Positions 1 to 12,819 of a stretch of DNA of 35,087 nt are shown here, piece by piece. Origin of the DNA: Acidimicrobiaceae bacterium (lineage in GTDB: Bacteria; Actinomycetota; Acidimicrobiia; Acidimicrobiales; RAAP-2); the NCBI GenBank assembly GCA_947456245.1, contig CANGPS010000016.1:1-35087 (forward strand), in the 5' to 3' direction. Within the stretch, counting starts at the first letter, position 1; each line of letters starts with the position of its first letter. Position numbers and translations under genes: made by a program. A model generated the notes under the pieces. That model worked only from the letters and a program-made list of their open reading frames with translations, was not told the DNA's origin and searched no databases.

Positions 1-1065
1 GGCTACAGCGCGGTCGTCGCCATGCCCAACACGACCCCCGCCATCGATTCGGCCGCCGTGGTGGCTCAGGTGCTCGTGCTCGGCGAGTCCGCGGCCATCG
101 ACGTCGCCGTAGCGGGGGCGATCACGGTGGGCCGGGCGGGGCAGATCCTCTCGCCCATGGCGGAGATGGCGGCGCTGGGCGTCACGATCTTCACCGACGA
201 CGGGAACGGCGTCCAGGACGCTGGCCTCATGCTCCGGGCGATGCAGTACGCCCGGGGCCTCGGCGTCACCCTGGCCGAGCACTGCGAGGACGAGGCGCTC
301 GCCGGTTCGGGGTGCATGAACGGTGGCTCCCTGGCGAGCCGCCTGGGTCTGCCGGGTCGTTCGGGGCTTTCCGAGGAGGTCATGGTGGCTCGCGACCTGG
401 CGTTGGCGGAGGCCAGCGGCTGCGCCATCCACCTGCTCCACCTGTCCACGGCACGCTCGTTGGCCCTGTGCCTCGATGCCAGACGCCGGGGGATCGACGT
501 CACCTTCGAGGTGACCCCGCATCACCTGCATCTCGCGGAGGATCTCTGTGCCTCCTACGACCCCGTGTACAAGGTCCACCCTCCGCTGCGCACCCAGGCG
601 GACATCGACGCTCTGGTCGACGCGCTCCGGAGAGGTGATGTGGACGCCGTGGCGACGGACCATGCACCTCACCCCCCTCAGGCGAAGGATCGACCCTTCG
701 ACCAGGCGGCCCCGGGCATGCTCGGGCTCGAGCATGCCGCGGCGCTGACCCACGAGGCCCTCGGCGAGGATGCGGACCCGACCCTGCTGTTCGAAGTGCT
801 GAGCCGGCGACCGGCTCGGATCGCACGGCTCACCGCCAGCGATGCCCGCCTCGGGGGGCAGAGCGCGCACGGGGGCGAGCTCGCCGTCGGTGACGATGCC
901 AACCTCTGCGTGTTCGACCCAGGGGCTCGACCGGTGGTCGACCCGCTGGCGCTGGCGAGCCGGTCCAAGAACACGCCCTATGCCGGACGGACCCTCATCG
1001 GTGGGGTCCGCCACACGATCGTGCGAGGAGAGCCCGTGGTGAGAGAGTTCGAGGCCCAGCGATGA
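1..1065 (+). CDS. pyrC: Dihydroorotase, 5'-truncated by the window edge
   Basis: Class I dihydroorotase, a zinc amidohydrolase that closes carbamoyl-aspartate to dihydroorotate, step 3 of pyrimidine synthesis. The reading frame is open from base 1 (GYSAVVAMPNTTP), so the ATG at 22 is internal and the true start lies upstream. Relative to family members of about 425-430 residues, some 75 N-terminal residues including the HxH zinc motif are outside the window. Visible motifs are MPNTTP, FTDDGNGVQD, the metal-site histidines in AEHCED and HLLHLS, VTPHH, and VATDHAPH carrying the catalytic Asp. The stop overlaps the carA start as ATGA (1062-1065), which implies translational coupling in a pyr operon whose promoter, and probably pyrR/pyrB, lie upstream. 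Family call is secure; only the N-terminus is unseen. Confidence 0.95.
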   Translation, partial: GYSAVVAMPNTTPAIDSAAVVAQVLVLGESAAIDVAVAGAITVGRAGQILSPMAEMAALGVTIFTDDGNGVQDAGLMLRAMQYARGLGVTLAEHCEDEALAGSGCMNGGSLASRLGLPGRSGLSEEVMVARDLALAEASGCAIHLLHLSTARSLALCLDARRRGIDVTFEVTPHHLHLAEDLCASYDPVYKVHPPLRTQADIDALVDALRRGDVDAVATDHAPHPPQAKDRPFDQAAPGMLGLEHAAALTHEALGEDADPTLLFEVLSRRPARIARLTASDARLGGQSAHGGELAVGDDANLCVFDPGARPVVDPLALASRSKNTPYAGRTLIGGVRHTIVRGEPVVREFEAQR

Positions 1066-2149
1066 CGAGGCGTCCTGAGGCACATCTGGTGCTGAGTGAC
1101 GGGACCCTCTTCGAGGGCGAGGCGGCGGGCAGCCTCCTCGATGGCGGCATCGTCACGGGCGAGGCGGTCTTCAACACCGCCCTGAGCGGCTACCAGGAGG
1201 TCATCACCGACCCCAGCTACGCCGGTCAGGTCGTGGCGTTCACCTATCCCCACATCGGCAACTACGGGGTGACCTCGCTCGACGACGAGTCGGTGACCAC
1301 GCACCTCGAGGGCATCATCGTGCGCGACCTCCCTCCGCTGCACTCGAGTTGGCGGGCGCAGGGCGCACTCGAGGACTTCCTCGTCGAGCGAGGGGTGGGG
1401 GCCATCACCGGCATCGACACCCGGCGCCTCACCCGGCACCTGCGCGACTCGGGGGCCATGCCGTGCGCCTTCGGAACCGGGGGGGTCGAGGCTGTCACCT
1501 CCGCCGCCGCAGCGGCAGAGGGAACCGACGGCAAGGATCTCGCCAGCACGGTGTCGACCCGAGCCGCCTACACGGTCGGCTCCGGACCGCTGCGGGTGGT
1601 GGCGCTCGACCTCGGGATCAAGTCCACCATCGTCCGCCACCTCTCCGGTCTCGCCACGGTCACCGTCGTGCCGTCGTCGACCTCCGCCGACGAGATCCTG
1701 TCGCTCGACCCGGATGGAATCTTCCTCTCGAACGGCCCGGGGGACCCCGGTGCCCTCGGCAGCGTGGTCGCCACCGTGGCCGACCTCGTCGGGACGAGGC
1801 CGATCCTCGGCATCTGCCTCGGCCATCAGGTCCTCGCCGAGGCGCTCGGGGGGCGCACCTACAAGCTGCCCTTCGGCCACCACGGCTCGAACCACCCGGT
1901 GATGAACCTCGCCACCGGGCACGTCGAGATCACCGCCCAGAACCACAACTACGCCGTCGAGGCAGGATCGATCCCGGGAGCCCAGGTGACGCACGTCAAC
2001 CTCAACGACGAGGTCATCGAGGGCATCTCGGTGCCCACCGCCAGGGCGGTCAGCGTCCAGCACCATCCAGAGGCGGGCCCAGGGCCCCATGACGCGGTCT
2101 ACCTCTTCGACGAGTTCGCCCAGGCCATGACCGAGCAGGGAGCACGCTG

Positions 2150-2150
<1 letters not shown>
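1062..2150 (+). CDS. carA: Carbamoyl-phosphate synthase small (glutaminase) subunit
   Basis: Hydrolyses glutamine and channels ammonia to CarB for carbamoyl phosphate, shared by the pyrimidine and arginine pathways. 362 residues, normal for CarA. The N-terminal domain has [17 protein letters not shown] (about 37-53). The C-terminal class I amidotransferase domain (about 178-355) has SNGPGDP, the nucleophile Cys252 in GICLGHQ, and the His335/Glu337 pair in QHHPEA. ATG at 1062 overlaps the pyrC stop (ATGA) and its own stop overlaps the carB start (TGATG at 2148-2152), so the subunits are tightly coupled. The arginine operon of this window has no carAB of its own, so this copy may serve both pathways. 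Confidence 0.97.
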
Positions 2151-5463
<3,313 letters not shown>

Positions 5464-5467
<4 letters not shown>

Positions 5468-6381
5468 GCCGACGCCTTCCGCCGACGTCCGTCACGGTCG
5501 GAGCCCTCAGCCTCGGCGGTTGTGTCATGACGGCGGCAGGGACGGCAGGCCACAGCGACGAGCTCGGTGCCTATGGCGACCTGGCGGCGCTGGGTGCGGT
5601 GGTGGTCAAGTCGCTGAGCCCCGAGCCGTGGGCCGGGAACCCTGCCCCCCGACTGCATCCGATGGCGGTCGGGATGATCAACTCAGTGGGACTCCAGGGT
5701 CCGGGCCTGCCCGCGTGGATCGCTGACGACCTCCCGAGGTTGCGCTCGTCCGGGGCGCGGGTGGTCGTGAGCATCTGGGGTCGCAGCATCGAGGACTACG
5801 CCCTGGCCGGCGTCCTGCTCGCCAATGCCGAGGTCGACGCCATCGAGGTGAACGTGAGCTGTCCGAACCTCGAGGACCGGTCGAGGATGTTCGCGCACTC
5901 CGCCGAGGCGACCGCAGCGGCCGTCGAGGCGGTGGGGACGGCGCACCCCAGGTGGGTGAAGCTGAGCCCGAACACGTCAGAGCTGGTCGAGATCGCTGGG
6001 GCGGCGCTGTCGGCGGGAGCGGACGCCTTGGTGCTGACCAACACCGTGCTGGGCATGGTGATCGACACCGAGGCCCGCCGACCGGCTCTGGGCAATGGGG
6101 GAGGCGGGCTCTCGGGGCCGGCCATCCATGCGGTGAGCGTGCGAGCGATCTACGAGTGCGCCAAGGCGCATCCGGACGCGGCGATCATCGGTGTCGGCGG
6201 CATCTCCACCGGCGTCGATGCGGTGGAGATGGTGATGGCGGGAGCCTCGGCGGTCCAGGTGGGAACGGCCTCGCTGGCCGAGCCGCGTGCCCCGTGGAGG
6301 ATCCAGTCGGAGGTGGCGAGGTGGATGGCCGACCATGGGGTCGGGGACCTGGCCGAGGTGAGAGGAGCAGCCCATGGCTGA
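5464..6381 (+). CDS. pyrD: Dihydroorotate dehydrogenase, class 1B-like
   Basis: FMN enzyme oxidising dihydroorotate to orotate. 305 residues. [18 protein letters not shown] (47-63), [12 protein letters not shown] (70-81), VNVSCPN with catalytic Cys133, WVKLSPN with Lys166, and the phosphate-binding GVGGIS and AVQVGTASL motifs match class 1 enzymes, closest to the PyrDB form. The active-site Cys rather than Ser separates it from class 2 membrane quinone-linked enzymes. Class 1B normally works with the Fe-S/FAD subunit PyrK to reach NAD, but no pyrK is found between carB and pyrF. It overlaps pyrF by 8 bases. The enzyme identity is firm; its electron acceptor is open. Confidence 0.93.
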
Positions 6382-7231
6382 TCGTGCAGGGTTCGGTGAC
6401 CGGCTGGTCGAGGCGGTGCGGGCATCGACGCCGCTGTGCGTGGGCGTGGATCCGTCGTCGGCGCTGCTCGGGAGCTGGGGCCTCGACGACAGTGCCGATG
6501 GTGTCGAGCGCATGGGGCGGACCGTCGTGGAGGCCGTGGTCGGGACGGCGGCGGCCATCAAGCCGCAGGTCGCCTACTTCGAGCGGCACGGGACGCGGGG
6601 ATACGCCGCGCTCGAGGCGGTGATCGCGGCTGCGCGCGAGGCGGGGATCCTCGTCGTGGCCGACGCCAAGCGGGGCGACATCGATGCCACGATGACGGCC
6701 TACGGCGAGGCGTGGCTGTCCGACGCCAGCCCGTTGGCGGTCGATGCCCTGACCGTCAGCGCCTACCTCGGCCTCGCGGCGATGGAGCAGGTCATGAAGA
6801 TGGCCTCGGGTTCTGGCCGTGGCCTCTTCGCGGTGGTGGCCAGCTCGAACCCGGAGGGCCGCAGCCTCCAGGAGGCGAGGACCGCGGCGGGGCAGCGGGT
6901 CGAGGAGGAGCTCCTCGCCGAGCTCTCGGCGCGCAATGAGGCGGAGGTGGCGGCGACGGGACGCGGTCTCGGCTCGTTCGGTGCCGTCGTCGGGGCGACC
7001 CGGACGGCAGGGAGCCTCCCGCTGGGAGGACTCCACGGGCCGTTCCTGGTCCCCGGTGTCGGCGCTCAGGGCGCCACGGCCAACGACGTCGGTGCCCTGT
7101 TCTCCCGATGCCCCGAGGGCTCGGTGCTGGTCAACGCCTCGCGATCGATCCTGGCCGCGGGACCGAGTGCGGCCGAGGTCGCCCGGGCGGCCCGCGAGCT
7201 GGGCGACGAGCTGCGCAGCGCCCTGCCCTGA
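6374..7231 (+). CDS. pyrF: Orotidine 5'-phosphate decarboxylase, type 2
   Basis: Decarboxylates OMP to UMP, the last de novo step. 285 residues, the length of the type 2 subfamily found in actinobacteria and myxobacteria, which is longer than the E. coli enzyme. LCVGVDPSS at 21-29, IKPQVAYFE at 62-70, and the catalytic VVADAKRGDID segment with Asp97, Lys99 and Asp102 are present. FLVPGVGAQG near 218 and VLVNASRSI near 250 bind phosphate. The ATG follows GAGGAG (6362-6367) and lies 8 bases inside pyrD, so it is co-translated. It is the last gene of the pyr block; 44 bases separate it from mihF, which has its own promoter. Confidence 0.96.
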   Translation: MADRAGFGDRLVEAVRASTPLCVGVDPSSALLGSWGLDDSADGVERMGRTVVEAVVGTAAAIKPQVAYFERHGTRGYAALEAVIAAAREAGILVVADAKRGDIDATMTAYGEAWLSDASPLAVDALTVSAYLGLAAMEQVMKMASGSGRGLFAVVASSNPEGRSLQEARTAAGQRVEEELLAELSARNEAEVAATGRGLGSFGAVVGATRTAGSLPLGGLHGPFLVPGVGAQGATANDVGALFSRCPEGSVLVNASRSILAAGPSAAEVARAARELGDELRSALP

Positions 7232-7263
7232 GGCTCTCCTGCGCCCGCTGCAGGCGTCGCTGG

Positions 7264-7269
7264 TAGCCT
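7264..7269 (+). promoter_or_regulatory. -10 element TAGCCT, leaderless promoter of mihF
   Basis: TAGCCT fits the actinobacterial TAnnnT -10 pattern and is followed by exactly six bases before the mihF ATG (7276). That predicts transcription starting at or next to the A of ATG, giving a leaderless mRNA. No clear -35 and no ribosome-binding site are seen. The same spacing recurs at def, rpe, hisG and the DUF1844-like gene. Confidence 0.6.
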
Positions 7270-7275
7270 TGGGGC

Positions 7276-7593
7276 ATGCCGACGCCACCAGCGCTGACGC
7301 CCGAGCAGAGGGCCGCGGCCCTCGCCAAGGCCGCCAAGGTCCGCAAGGACCGGGCGCTGATCAAGCGACAGCTCAAGGATGGCTCGCTGAGCCTCGCCGA
7401 AGCCCTCGACCGTGCCGCCACCGACGAGGTCATCGGCAAGATGCGCGTGCTCGTGCTGCTCGAGTCGCTCCCGGCCCTCGGCAAGGTCAAGGCCCGTCGG
7501 GTCCTCGACCAGGTCGGCATCGCCGAGTCTCGACGGGTCCAGGGCCTTGGGATCCACCAGCGTGTCGACCTCCTCCGCGTCACCAGCCGCTGA
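7276..7593 (+). CDS. mihF: Integration host factor, actinobacterial type (mIHF)
   Basis: Small basic nucleoid-associated protein that binds and bends DNA; it is essential in mycobacteria and unrelated to the HU/IHF alpha-beta fold. 105 residues, the usual family length. LTPEQRAAALAKAAKVRKDRA is the basic N-terminal helix. The C-terminal helix-two-turn-helix is recognisable in LESLPALGKVKARRVLDQVGI followed by RRVQGLG. It is positioned just before gmk, the order known in mycobacteria and streptomycetes, and its last bases overlap the gmk start at 7562. Expression is probably from its own leaderless promoter at 7264. mIHF is restricted to Actinomycetota, so this gene is strong taxonomic evidence. 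Confidence 0.93.
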   Translation: MPTPPALTPEQRAAALAKAAKVRKDRALIKRQLKDGSLSLAEALDRAATDEVIGKMRVLVLLESLPALGKVKARRVLDQVGIAESRRVQGLGIHQRVDLLRVTSR

Positions 7594-8152
7594 GCCGGGG
7601 ATCCTGGTCCTGATCGGGCCGGGTGGGACCGGGAAGGGGACGGTCGCCGGTCGGCTTCTCGAGAGCGATCCCAGCCTGTGGCTGAGTCGGAGCTGGACGA
7701 CGCGCCAGCGGCGCGACGGTGAGCCCGAGGATGCCTACGTGTTCGTCGATCGGCCGCGGTTCGAGGCCCACGTCGCCGACGACGGCTTCCTCGAGTGGGC
7801 TGAGTTCCTCGGGAACCTCTACGGGACGCCGAACCCCGTGCCACCACAGGGCCGTGATGTGCTGCTCGAGATCGAGGTGGACGGTGCTCGTCAGATCCTC
7901 GCGCGGCATCCGTCGGCCCGGGTGGTCCTGCTGCTCCCGCCGTCGGAGGCCATACAAGAGGAGCGCCTTCGCCGCAGGGGCGACCCGGAGCACCACGTGC
8001 AGCGTCGCCTCGAGGAGGGGCGATCCGAGGTGGCCCAGGGCCGGCAGATCGCCCACCACGAGGTGGTCAACGATGACCTCGATCAGGCCGTGGCCGAGAT
8101 CATCGGTATACTGGAGGCTCTTCGGCGGGGTCGCTCCGCCGAGACCACCTGA
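7562..8152 (+). CDS. gmk: Guanylate kinase
   Basis: Phosphorylates GMP to GDP in purine nucleotide supply. I chose the GTG at 7562, inside the mihF 3' end, giving 196 residues; upstream in-frame codons would only add sequence shadowing mihF. The P-loop is GPGGTGKGT (19-27). The GMP-binding region SRSWTTRQRRDGE (42-54) keeps Ser, TTR, Arg and GE but varies from the common TTRxPRxGE. FLEWAEFLGNLYGTP (76-90) and LLEIEVDGARQI near 100 complete the lid and GMP site. No strong ribosome-binding site is seen, so it probably depends on coupling from mihF. The 3' end carries a promoter for rpoZ at 8107. Confidence 0.94.
   Translation: MSTSSASPAAEPGILVLIGPGGTGKGTVAGRLLESDPSLWLSRSWTTRQRRDGEPEDAYVFVDRPRFEAHVADDGFLEWAEFLGNLYGTPNPVPPQGRDVLLEIEVDGARQILARHPSARVVLLLPPSEAIQEERLRRRGDPEHHVQRRLEEGRSEVAQGRQIAHHEVVNDDLDQAVAEIIGILEALRRGRSAETT
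8107..8112 (+). promoter_or_regulatory. -10 element TATACT, promoter of rpoZ inside gmk
   Basis: TATACT is close to the sigma-70-type consensus and stands out in GC-rich coding sequence. A start about 7 bases downstream would give an rpoZ leader of roughly 50 bases containing a good ribosome-binding site (GAGGAG, 8156-8161). I see no convincing -35. It lies over gmk codons for Gly-Ile-Leu, so it could also be coincidental. Confidence 0.5.
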
Positions 8153-8170
8153 TCCGAGGAGATCCCCCCA

Positions 8171-8575
8171 ATGGCCACCAAGCGCATGACCCTCATGGAC
8201 CCGCCCGTCGAGGAGCTCCTCGACAAGGTCGACTCCAAGTTCACGCTCGTGACCCTCGGCGCCAAGCGGGCCCGAGAGATCAACTCGTACTACCAGGGAC
8301 TGGGCGACGTGCTCGGTCGCGTGGTGCCGCCGCAGGTGACCTCGGTCTCGGGCAAGCCCCTGTCGATCGCCTTCGAGGAGGTGGCGCAGTCGAAGGTCAC
8401 CTACCACCGTCCCGACGCCGAGGAGCTCGCTGCCGAGGCGGCGGCCGTCGCCGATGCCGAGTCGATGGGCTTCCTGTCGGACCCGTTCTCCTCGACTGAG
8501 GCTGCGGACGTCATCGGGATCTTGGGCGAGACGGCTGCCGTCGAGGTCGTCGAGGAGTCCGACGACGCCAGCTGA
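8171..8575 (+). CDS. rpoZ: RNA polymerase omega subunit
   Basis: Omega helps fold and assemble beta' into RNA polymerase. 134 residues, longer than the usual 80-110. The conserved part is residues 1 to about 75: MDPPVEELLDKVDSKFTLVTLGAKRAREIN, then KPLSIAFEEVAQSKVTY. The rest is an acidic Ala/Glu-rich tail ending EESDDAS, without a recognised domain. ATG at 8171 is preceded by GAGGAG at 8156-8161. It sits between gmk and coaBC as in most actinobacteria, and a TATACT element inside gmk may give it an independent promoter. Confidence 0.9.
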   Translation: MATKRMTLMDPPVEELLDKVDSKFTLVTLGAKRAREINSYYQGLGDVLGRVVPPQVTSVSGKPLSIAFEEVAQSKVTYHRPDAEELAAEAAAVADAESMGFLSDPFSSTEAADVIGILGETAAVEVVEESDDAS

Positions 8576-8601
8576 GCCTCCCGCTCGGCTCACGGAACAC
8601 C

Positions 8602-9825
8602 ATGGCCACCCCTGACGGCCGTCCCTTCGTCGTCCTCGGCGTCTCTGGTGGCATCGCCGCCTACAAGGCGGTCGAGCTCTGCCGTCGCCTGGTCGACGCT
8701 GGCTGTCACGTCGCGCCCGTCCTGACCGAGCACGCCACGCGGTTCGTGGGCGAGCTGACCTTCAGCGCACTGGCCTCGGAGCCGGCCCAGACCGAGCTCT
8801 ACGATGCCGCAGCGGTGATCCCGCACACCCGCTTGGGCCAGTCCGCGGATCTCGTCATCGTGGCCCCGGCTACGGCCCACCTGCTCGCCCGGTACGCGGC
8901 GGGCATGGCAGACGACCTCCTGACCGCCACCCTGCTCGCCACCCGCGCCCCGGTGCTCGTCGCACCGGCGATGCACACCGAGATGTGGGAGCAGCCGAGC
9001 GTGGTGGACAACCTCGCCCTCCTGCGACGCCGAGGGGTCGAGATCGTCGAGCCAGCGGTCGGGCGCCTCGCGGGTGGTGACGAGGGTGCCGGTCGCCTCG
9101 CCGATCCCGCCACCATCGCCGAAGCTGCGCTCGACCTCCTCGGGCGACGTCCGGCGGACCTCGCAGGCCGGCGGGTGGTGATCAGCGCCGGGGGGACCCG
9201 AGAGCCGATCGATCCGGTGCGGTTCCTGACCAACCGGTCATCGGGCAAGCAGGGCCACGCCCTGGCCGCCGCGGCGGCGGACCGAGGGGCCTCGGTGGTC
9301 CTCGTGACCACGTCGGCCCTGCCAGCCCATGCAGGCGTGAGGACGATCAGCGTGGAGACCGCGGCGCAGATGCACGAGGCCATGACGGAGGCGGCGCAGG
9401 ACGCTGACGTGGTGATCATGGCCGCCGCCGTGGCGGACTTCCGACCCAGGGATCCGGAGTCGACGAAGGTCAAGCGAGAGCTCGGTGCTCCCGAGATCAT
9501 CCTCGAGCCGACGCCCGACATCCTCGTGGACCTCGTGGAGCGACGTCCGGCCGGCCAGGTCGTCGTGGGGTTCGCCGCCGAGACGGACCATGTCCTCGAG
9601 CACGCGGCGGCGAAGCTCGAGCGCAAGGGGTGCGACCTGCTCGTGGTCAATGACGTCAGCGCCCCGCTGGTGGGCTTCGACCACGACACCAACGCCGTCC
9701 ACATCCTCTCCCAGGACGGGACCACGGTCTCGGTCGACCTGGCGTCGAAGCGAGCGGTGGCCGACAGGATCTTGGATAGGGTGATGGACCACCTGAACCC
9801 CTCAGCAGAGAAGGACAGCAGATGA
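8602..9825 (+). CDS. coaBC: Bifunctional phosphopantothenoylcysteine decarboxylase / synthase
   Basis: Two consecutive coenzyme A steps in one protein: CoaB joins cysteine to phosphopantothenate with CTP, CoaC decarboxylates the product using FMN. 407 residues, normal for the fusion. The N-terminal flavoprotein (about 8-180) has [10 protein letters not shown], the active-site His75 in [11 protein letters not shown], and the substrate motif APAMHTEMW. The C-terminal synthetase (about 190-400) has [20 protein letters not shown] and [15 protein letters not shown], and the lid region around [13 protein letters not shown]. The start lacks a strong ribosome-binding site (only GGAA nearby). The stop overlaps metK by ATGA. 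Confidence 0.96.
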   Translation: MATPDGRPFVVLGVSGGIAAYKAVELCRRLVDAGCHVAPVLTEHATRFVGELTFSALASEPAQTELYDAAAVIPHTRLGQSADLVIVAPATAHLLARYAAGMADDLLTATLLATRAPVLVAPAMHTEMWEQPSVVDNLALLRRRGVEIVEPAVGRLAGGDEGAGRLADPATIAEAALDLLGRRPADLAGRRVVISAGGTREPIDPVRFLTNRSSGKQGHALAAAAADRGASVVLVTTSALPAHAGVRTISVETAAQMHEAMTEAAQDADVVIMAAAVADFRPRDPESTKVKRELGAPEIILEPTPDILVDLVERRPAGQVVVGFAAETDHVLEHAAAKLERKGCDLLVVNDVSAPLVGFDHDTNAVHILSQDGTTVSVDLASKRAVADRILDRVMDHLNPSAEKDSR

Positions 9826-11018
9826 GCATCCGAAGCACGTTCACCTCGGAGTCGGTCACCGAAGGCCACCCGGACAAGATGGCGGACCAGGTCTCGGACG
9901 CCGTCCTCGATGCCATGCTCGAGCAGGACCCGGACAGCCGGGTGGCCTGCGAGACCCTGCTCACCACCGGCATGGTCCTCGTGGCCGGCGAGATCACCAC
10001 CAAGGCGACGGTCGACGTTCCCTCCCTTGTGCGCGAGACCGTGAACGAGATCGGCTACGACGACGACGCCAAGGGCTTCAACGGCAGCTCGTGCGCCGTA
10101 CTGGTCACCCTCGACCGCCAGAGTCCCGACATCGCCCAGGGCGTCGACACGGCCATGGAGCTGCGCAAGGGCTCCGGCGGTGAGGACGTCCTCAACGGCC
10201 AGGGCGCCGGCGACCAGGGGATGATGTTCGGCTTCGCCTGCGACGAGACCCCTGACCTCATGCCTCTGCCCGTCTGGCTGAGCCACCGCCTCGCCGAGCG
10301 CCTGACCCAGGTCCGCCGCAACGGGCAGCTGGCCTACCTGCGCCCCGACGGCAAGACCCAGGTCAGCGTCGTCTACGAGGACGGGAAGCCCGTCGCCATC
10401 GACACGGTGCTCATCTCGACCCAGCACGCTCCGGGCGTGGACCTCGAGGGGACCCTGCACGATGACCTCGTGAGCCAGGTCATCGTGCCTCTGCTCCCGA
10501 GTGACCTCGACACCAGCAACGTCCGGTTCCTGACCAACCCGACCGGGATCTTCGAGCTTGGCGGGCCCCACGCCGACACTGGCCTGACCGGTCGCAAGAT
10601 CATCGTCGACACCTATGGCGGGATGGCCCGCCACGGTGGCGGAGCCTTCTCGGGCAAGGACCCCTCCAAGGTGGACCGCTCGGCGGCCTACGCCGCTCGG
10701 TGGGTGGCCAAGAACGTGGTGGCCTCCGGTGCCGCCTCCCGCTGCGAGGTGCAGGTGGCCTACGCCATCGGCGTGGCCCGCCCAGTCTCGGTGCTGGTGG
10801 AGACCTTCGGAACGGCGAAGGCCGACCCGCAGGCCATCGCCGCCGCGGTGGACGAGATCTTCGACCTCCGTCCGGCGGCCATCAGCCGCGATCTCGACCT
10901 GCGTCGTCCGATCTACAAGAAGACGGCCGCCTACGGGCACTTCGGTCGCGAGGAGCCCGAGTTCCTCTGGGAGCAGACGCCCAAGGTCGACGACCTGCGC
11001 CGGGCCCTCAGCCTCTGA
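9822..11018 (+). CDS. metK: S-adenosylmethionine synthetase
   Basis: Makes SAM from methionine and ATP, a cytoplasmic tetramer needing Mg and K. 398 residues. All three signatures are present: GHPDK at 15-19 with the catalytic His16, the hexapeptide GAGDQG at 128-133, and [16 protein letters not shown] near 271-286. ATG at 9822 overlaps the coaBC stop and has AAGGA six bases upstream (9811-9815). A possible extra -10 (TAGGGT at 9777-9782) lies in coaBC but is unsupported otherwise. No SAM riboswitch can fit because there is no intergenic space. Confidence 0.97.
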   Translation: MSIRSTFTSESVTEGHPDKMADQVSDAVLDAMLEQDPDSRVACETLLTTGMVLVAGEITTKATVDVPSLVRETVNEIGYDDDAKGFNGSSCAVLVTLDRQSPDIAQGVDTAMELRKGSGGEDVLNGQGAGDQGMMFGFACDETPDLMPLPVWLSHRLAERLTQVRRNGQLAYLRPDGKTQVSVVYEDGKPVAIDTVLISTQHAPGVDLEGTLHDDLVSQVIVPLLPSDLDTSNVRFLTNPTGIFELGGPHADTGLTGRKIIVDTYGGMARHGGGAFSGKDPSKVDRSAAYAARWVAKNVVASGAASRCEVQVAYAIGVARPVSVLVETFGTAKADPQAIAAAVDEIFDLRPAAISRDLDLRRPIYKKTAAYGHFGREEPEFLWEQTPKVDDLRRALSL

Positions 11019-11024
11019 TCTGAC

Positions 11025-12806
11025 GTGAGCGACGACGATCGCCCGATCGTCTCGGTCATCACAGAGGTCGGGGCGCTTCGGCGTCCCCTCGACTACCGGG
11101 TCCCCGAGGGCTTCACCGGACCGATCGAGGTGGGCAGCCGCGTCCGGGTGCCGCTCCATGGCCGAAGCGTCCAAGGGTGGATCGTCGGTCCGGGTTCCGG
11201 CGAGACGCAGGTCGAGTCGATCCTCGAGGTCTCCCGTTCGATGGGCTTCGGGCCGCCACCTCCGGTGGTCGAGCTCTGCGCCTGGGCGGCCTGGCGATGG
11301 TCGGGGACCATGTCGCGCTTCCTCGGGACCGCGTCTTCGCCCACCAACGTCAAGGCACTCCCGGTCCGACGCTCCGCCGCGATCGCCGTGGCATCAGGCA
11401 GCGGCCTTTCGAAACGAGGGTCATCGTTGGCCCTCGAGTCAGGGGCGGTGGTCGAGCACCTGGGGCCGGCGACCGACCCCATCGATCTCGTGATCGGCTT
11501 CGCCGCCGCGGCACAGGCCCGTGGCGGCTCTGTGGTGGTCCTGGTGCCCGGGCTCGGCTACGCCGGCCGGCTAACGCGCCGGCTCGCTGGCCGTGGCGTG
11601 CCGGCCGTCTCGCTGGCCGACGGCTGGGATGCGGCCCGGGCTGGCTGGCCGATCGTGGTCGGCACGAGGACGGCGGCGTTTGCCCCGGTGCCGCACCTCG
11701 CGGGGATGCTGGTGCTCGATGCCGAGGACGAGCGATTTCGCTCGGAGGCGGCACCGACCTGGTCGGCGGTCGACGTGACCATCGAGCGGGCCCGTCGGGC
11801 TGCGGTTCCGGCCGTGCTCGTCACGAGCTGTCCGCCGCCCGCGCTTGCGTTGCTCGACGACGAGCGATCCGAGCCCCGGGCCGACGTCCGTGGTGGGTGG
11901 CCGGCGATCGTGGTCGCTGATCGCACCGACGCCGATCCGAGGACGGGCTGGCTCTCCGAGGAGCTCGCTCGCATGGGGTCCACGGCACTCGAGGAGCAGC
12001 CCGACGGGATCGCCGTCGCCTGCATCCTGAATCGCACCGGTCGGGCCAAGCTGCTGGCCTGCCGACGCTGCGGAGAGCTTGCTCGCTGCGATGCATGCGA
12101 TGCGGCGGTGGCACTTGGCGAGGAGGGGCTCGTCTGCCCGCGGTGTGCTGCTGAGCGACCGACCATCTGTGCCGCGTGCGGTGGCACGGCCATGAAGCGC
12201 CTGCGGCCCGGGACGGCGCAGCTCGCCGAGGAGCTCTCTGGGCTCCTGGGCGTCCCGACCGCTGAGGTCACTGCTGCCACGACACCAGGAGAGCTCGACG
12301 GGGTACGGGCGGTCGTCGGGACCGAGGCCATCGTCCACCGGGTCCGACGTTCGAGGCTGGTGGTCTTCCTCGACCTCGATAGCCAGTTGCTGGCGTCGCG
12401 ACCTGGGGCAGAGCTCTCGACGCTGGCGCTGATCGGTCGAGCCGGCCGGATGGTGGGTGGACGGGATCGAGAGGACCACGGAGCCGTGATCCTCCAGACC
12501 CGCCTCGTCGACCATCCGGTGGTTATGGCGGCGATCCACGGGGACCCTGCTCCCGTCGTGTCCGGTGACCTCGAGCTCAGGCGATCCCTGGGCCTGCCGC
12601 CGTTCCGCTCGGCGGCGGTGCTCAAGGGCCCCGGGGCTTCGGTGCTGGCGGAGGCCTGCAGCTCCCTCGGCGTTCAACAGCGATCTCTCGACGAGGGGCG
12701 GATCGCCCTCATGGCCGCGGATTCGACGGCGCTCGCTGACGCGCTCGAGCGAGCGGGCAGGCCCAAGGAGCGCGTCACGGTCTCGGTCGATGCGGAGATC
12801 GCCTGA
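11025..12806 (+). CDS. priA: Primosomal protein N' (PriA), helicase motifs degenerate
   Basis: PriA restarts collapsed replication forks. 593 residues, shorter than the E. coli protein. The N-terminal fork-binding domain is recognisable in ALRRPLDYRVPEGFTGPIEVGSRVRVPL. The helicase core is eroded: no GxxGxGKT Walker A is found, and the DEEH box is replaced by VLDAEDERF, although IVVGTRTAAFAPVPHL and LIGRAGRMVGGRD survive. Zinc-binding CxxC pairs are intact: CRRC, CDAC, CPRC and CAAC (about 345-390). This is the ATPase-defective form described for actinobacterial PriA. GTG start at 11025, six bases after metK, probably coupled. Confidence 0.88.
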   Translation: MSDDDRPIVSVITEVGALRRPLDYRVPEGFTGPIEVGSRVRVPLHGRSVQGWIVGPGSGETQVESILEVSRSMGFGPPPPVVELCAWAAWRWSGTMSRFLGTASSPTNVKALPVRRSAAIAVASGSGLSKRGSSLALESGAVVEHLGPATDPIDLVIGFAAAAQARGGSVVVLVPGLGYAGRLTRRLAGRGVPAVSLADGWDAARAGWPIVVGTRTAAFAPVPHLAGMLVLDAEDERFRSEAAPTWSAVDVTIERARRAAVPAVLVTSCPPPALALLDDERSEPRADVRGGWPAIVVADRTDADPRTGWLSEELARMGSTALEEQPDGIAVACILNRTGRAKLLACRRCGELARCDACDAAVALGEEGLVCPRCAAERPTICAACGGTAMKRLRPGTAQLAEELSGLLGVPTAEVTAATTPGELDGVRAVVGTEAIVHRVRRSRLVVFLDLDSQLLASRPGAELSTLALIGRAGRMVGGRDREDHGAVILQTRLVDHPVVMAAIHGDPAPVVSGDLELRRSLGLPPFRSAAVLKGPGASVLAEACSSLGVQQRSLDEGRIALMAADSTALADALERAGRPKERVTVSVDAEIA

Positions 12807-12819
12807 ACGCCCAGGCCGG

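Noticed and set aside
9776-9821. SAM riboswitch or clear separate promoter for metK
   Set aside because: metK overlaps coaBC and the upstream sequence is coding. TAGGGT at 9777-9782 is the only hint and lacks other support.
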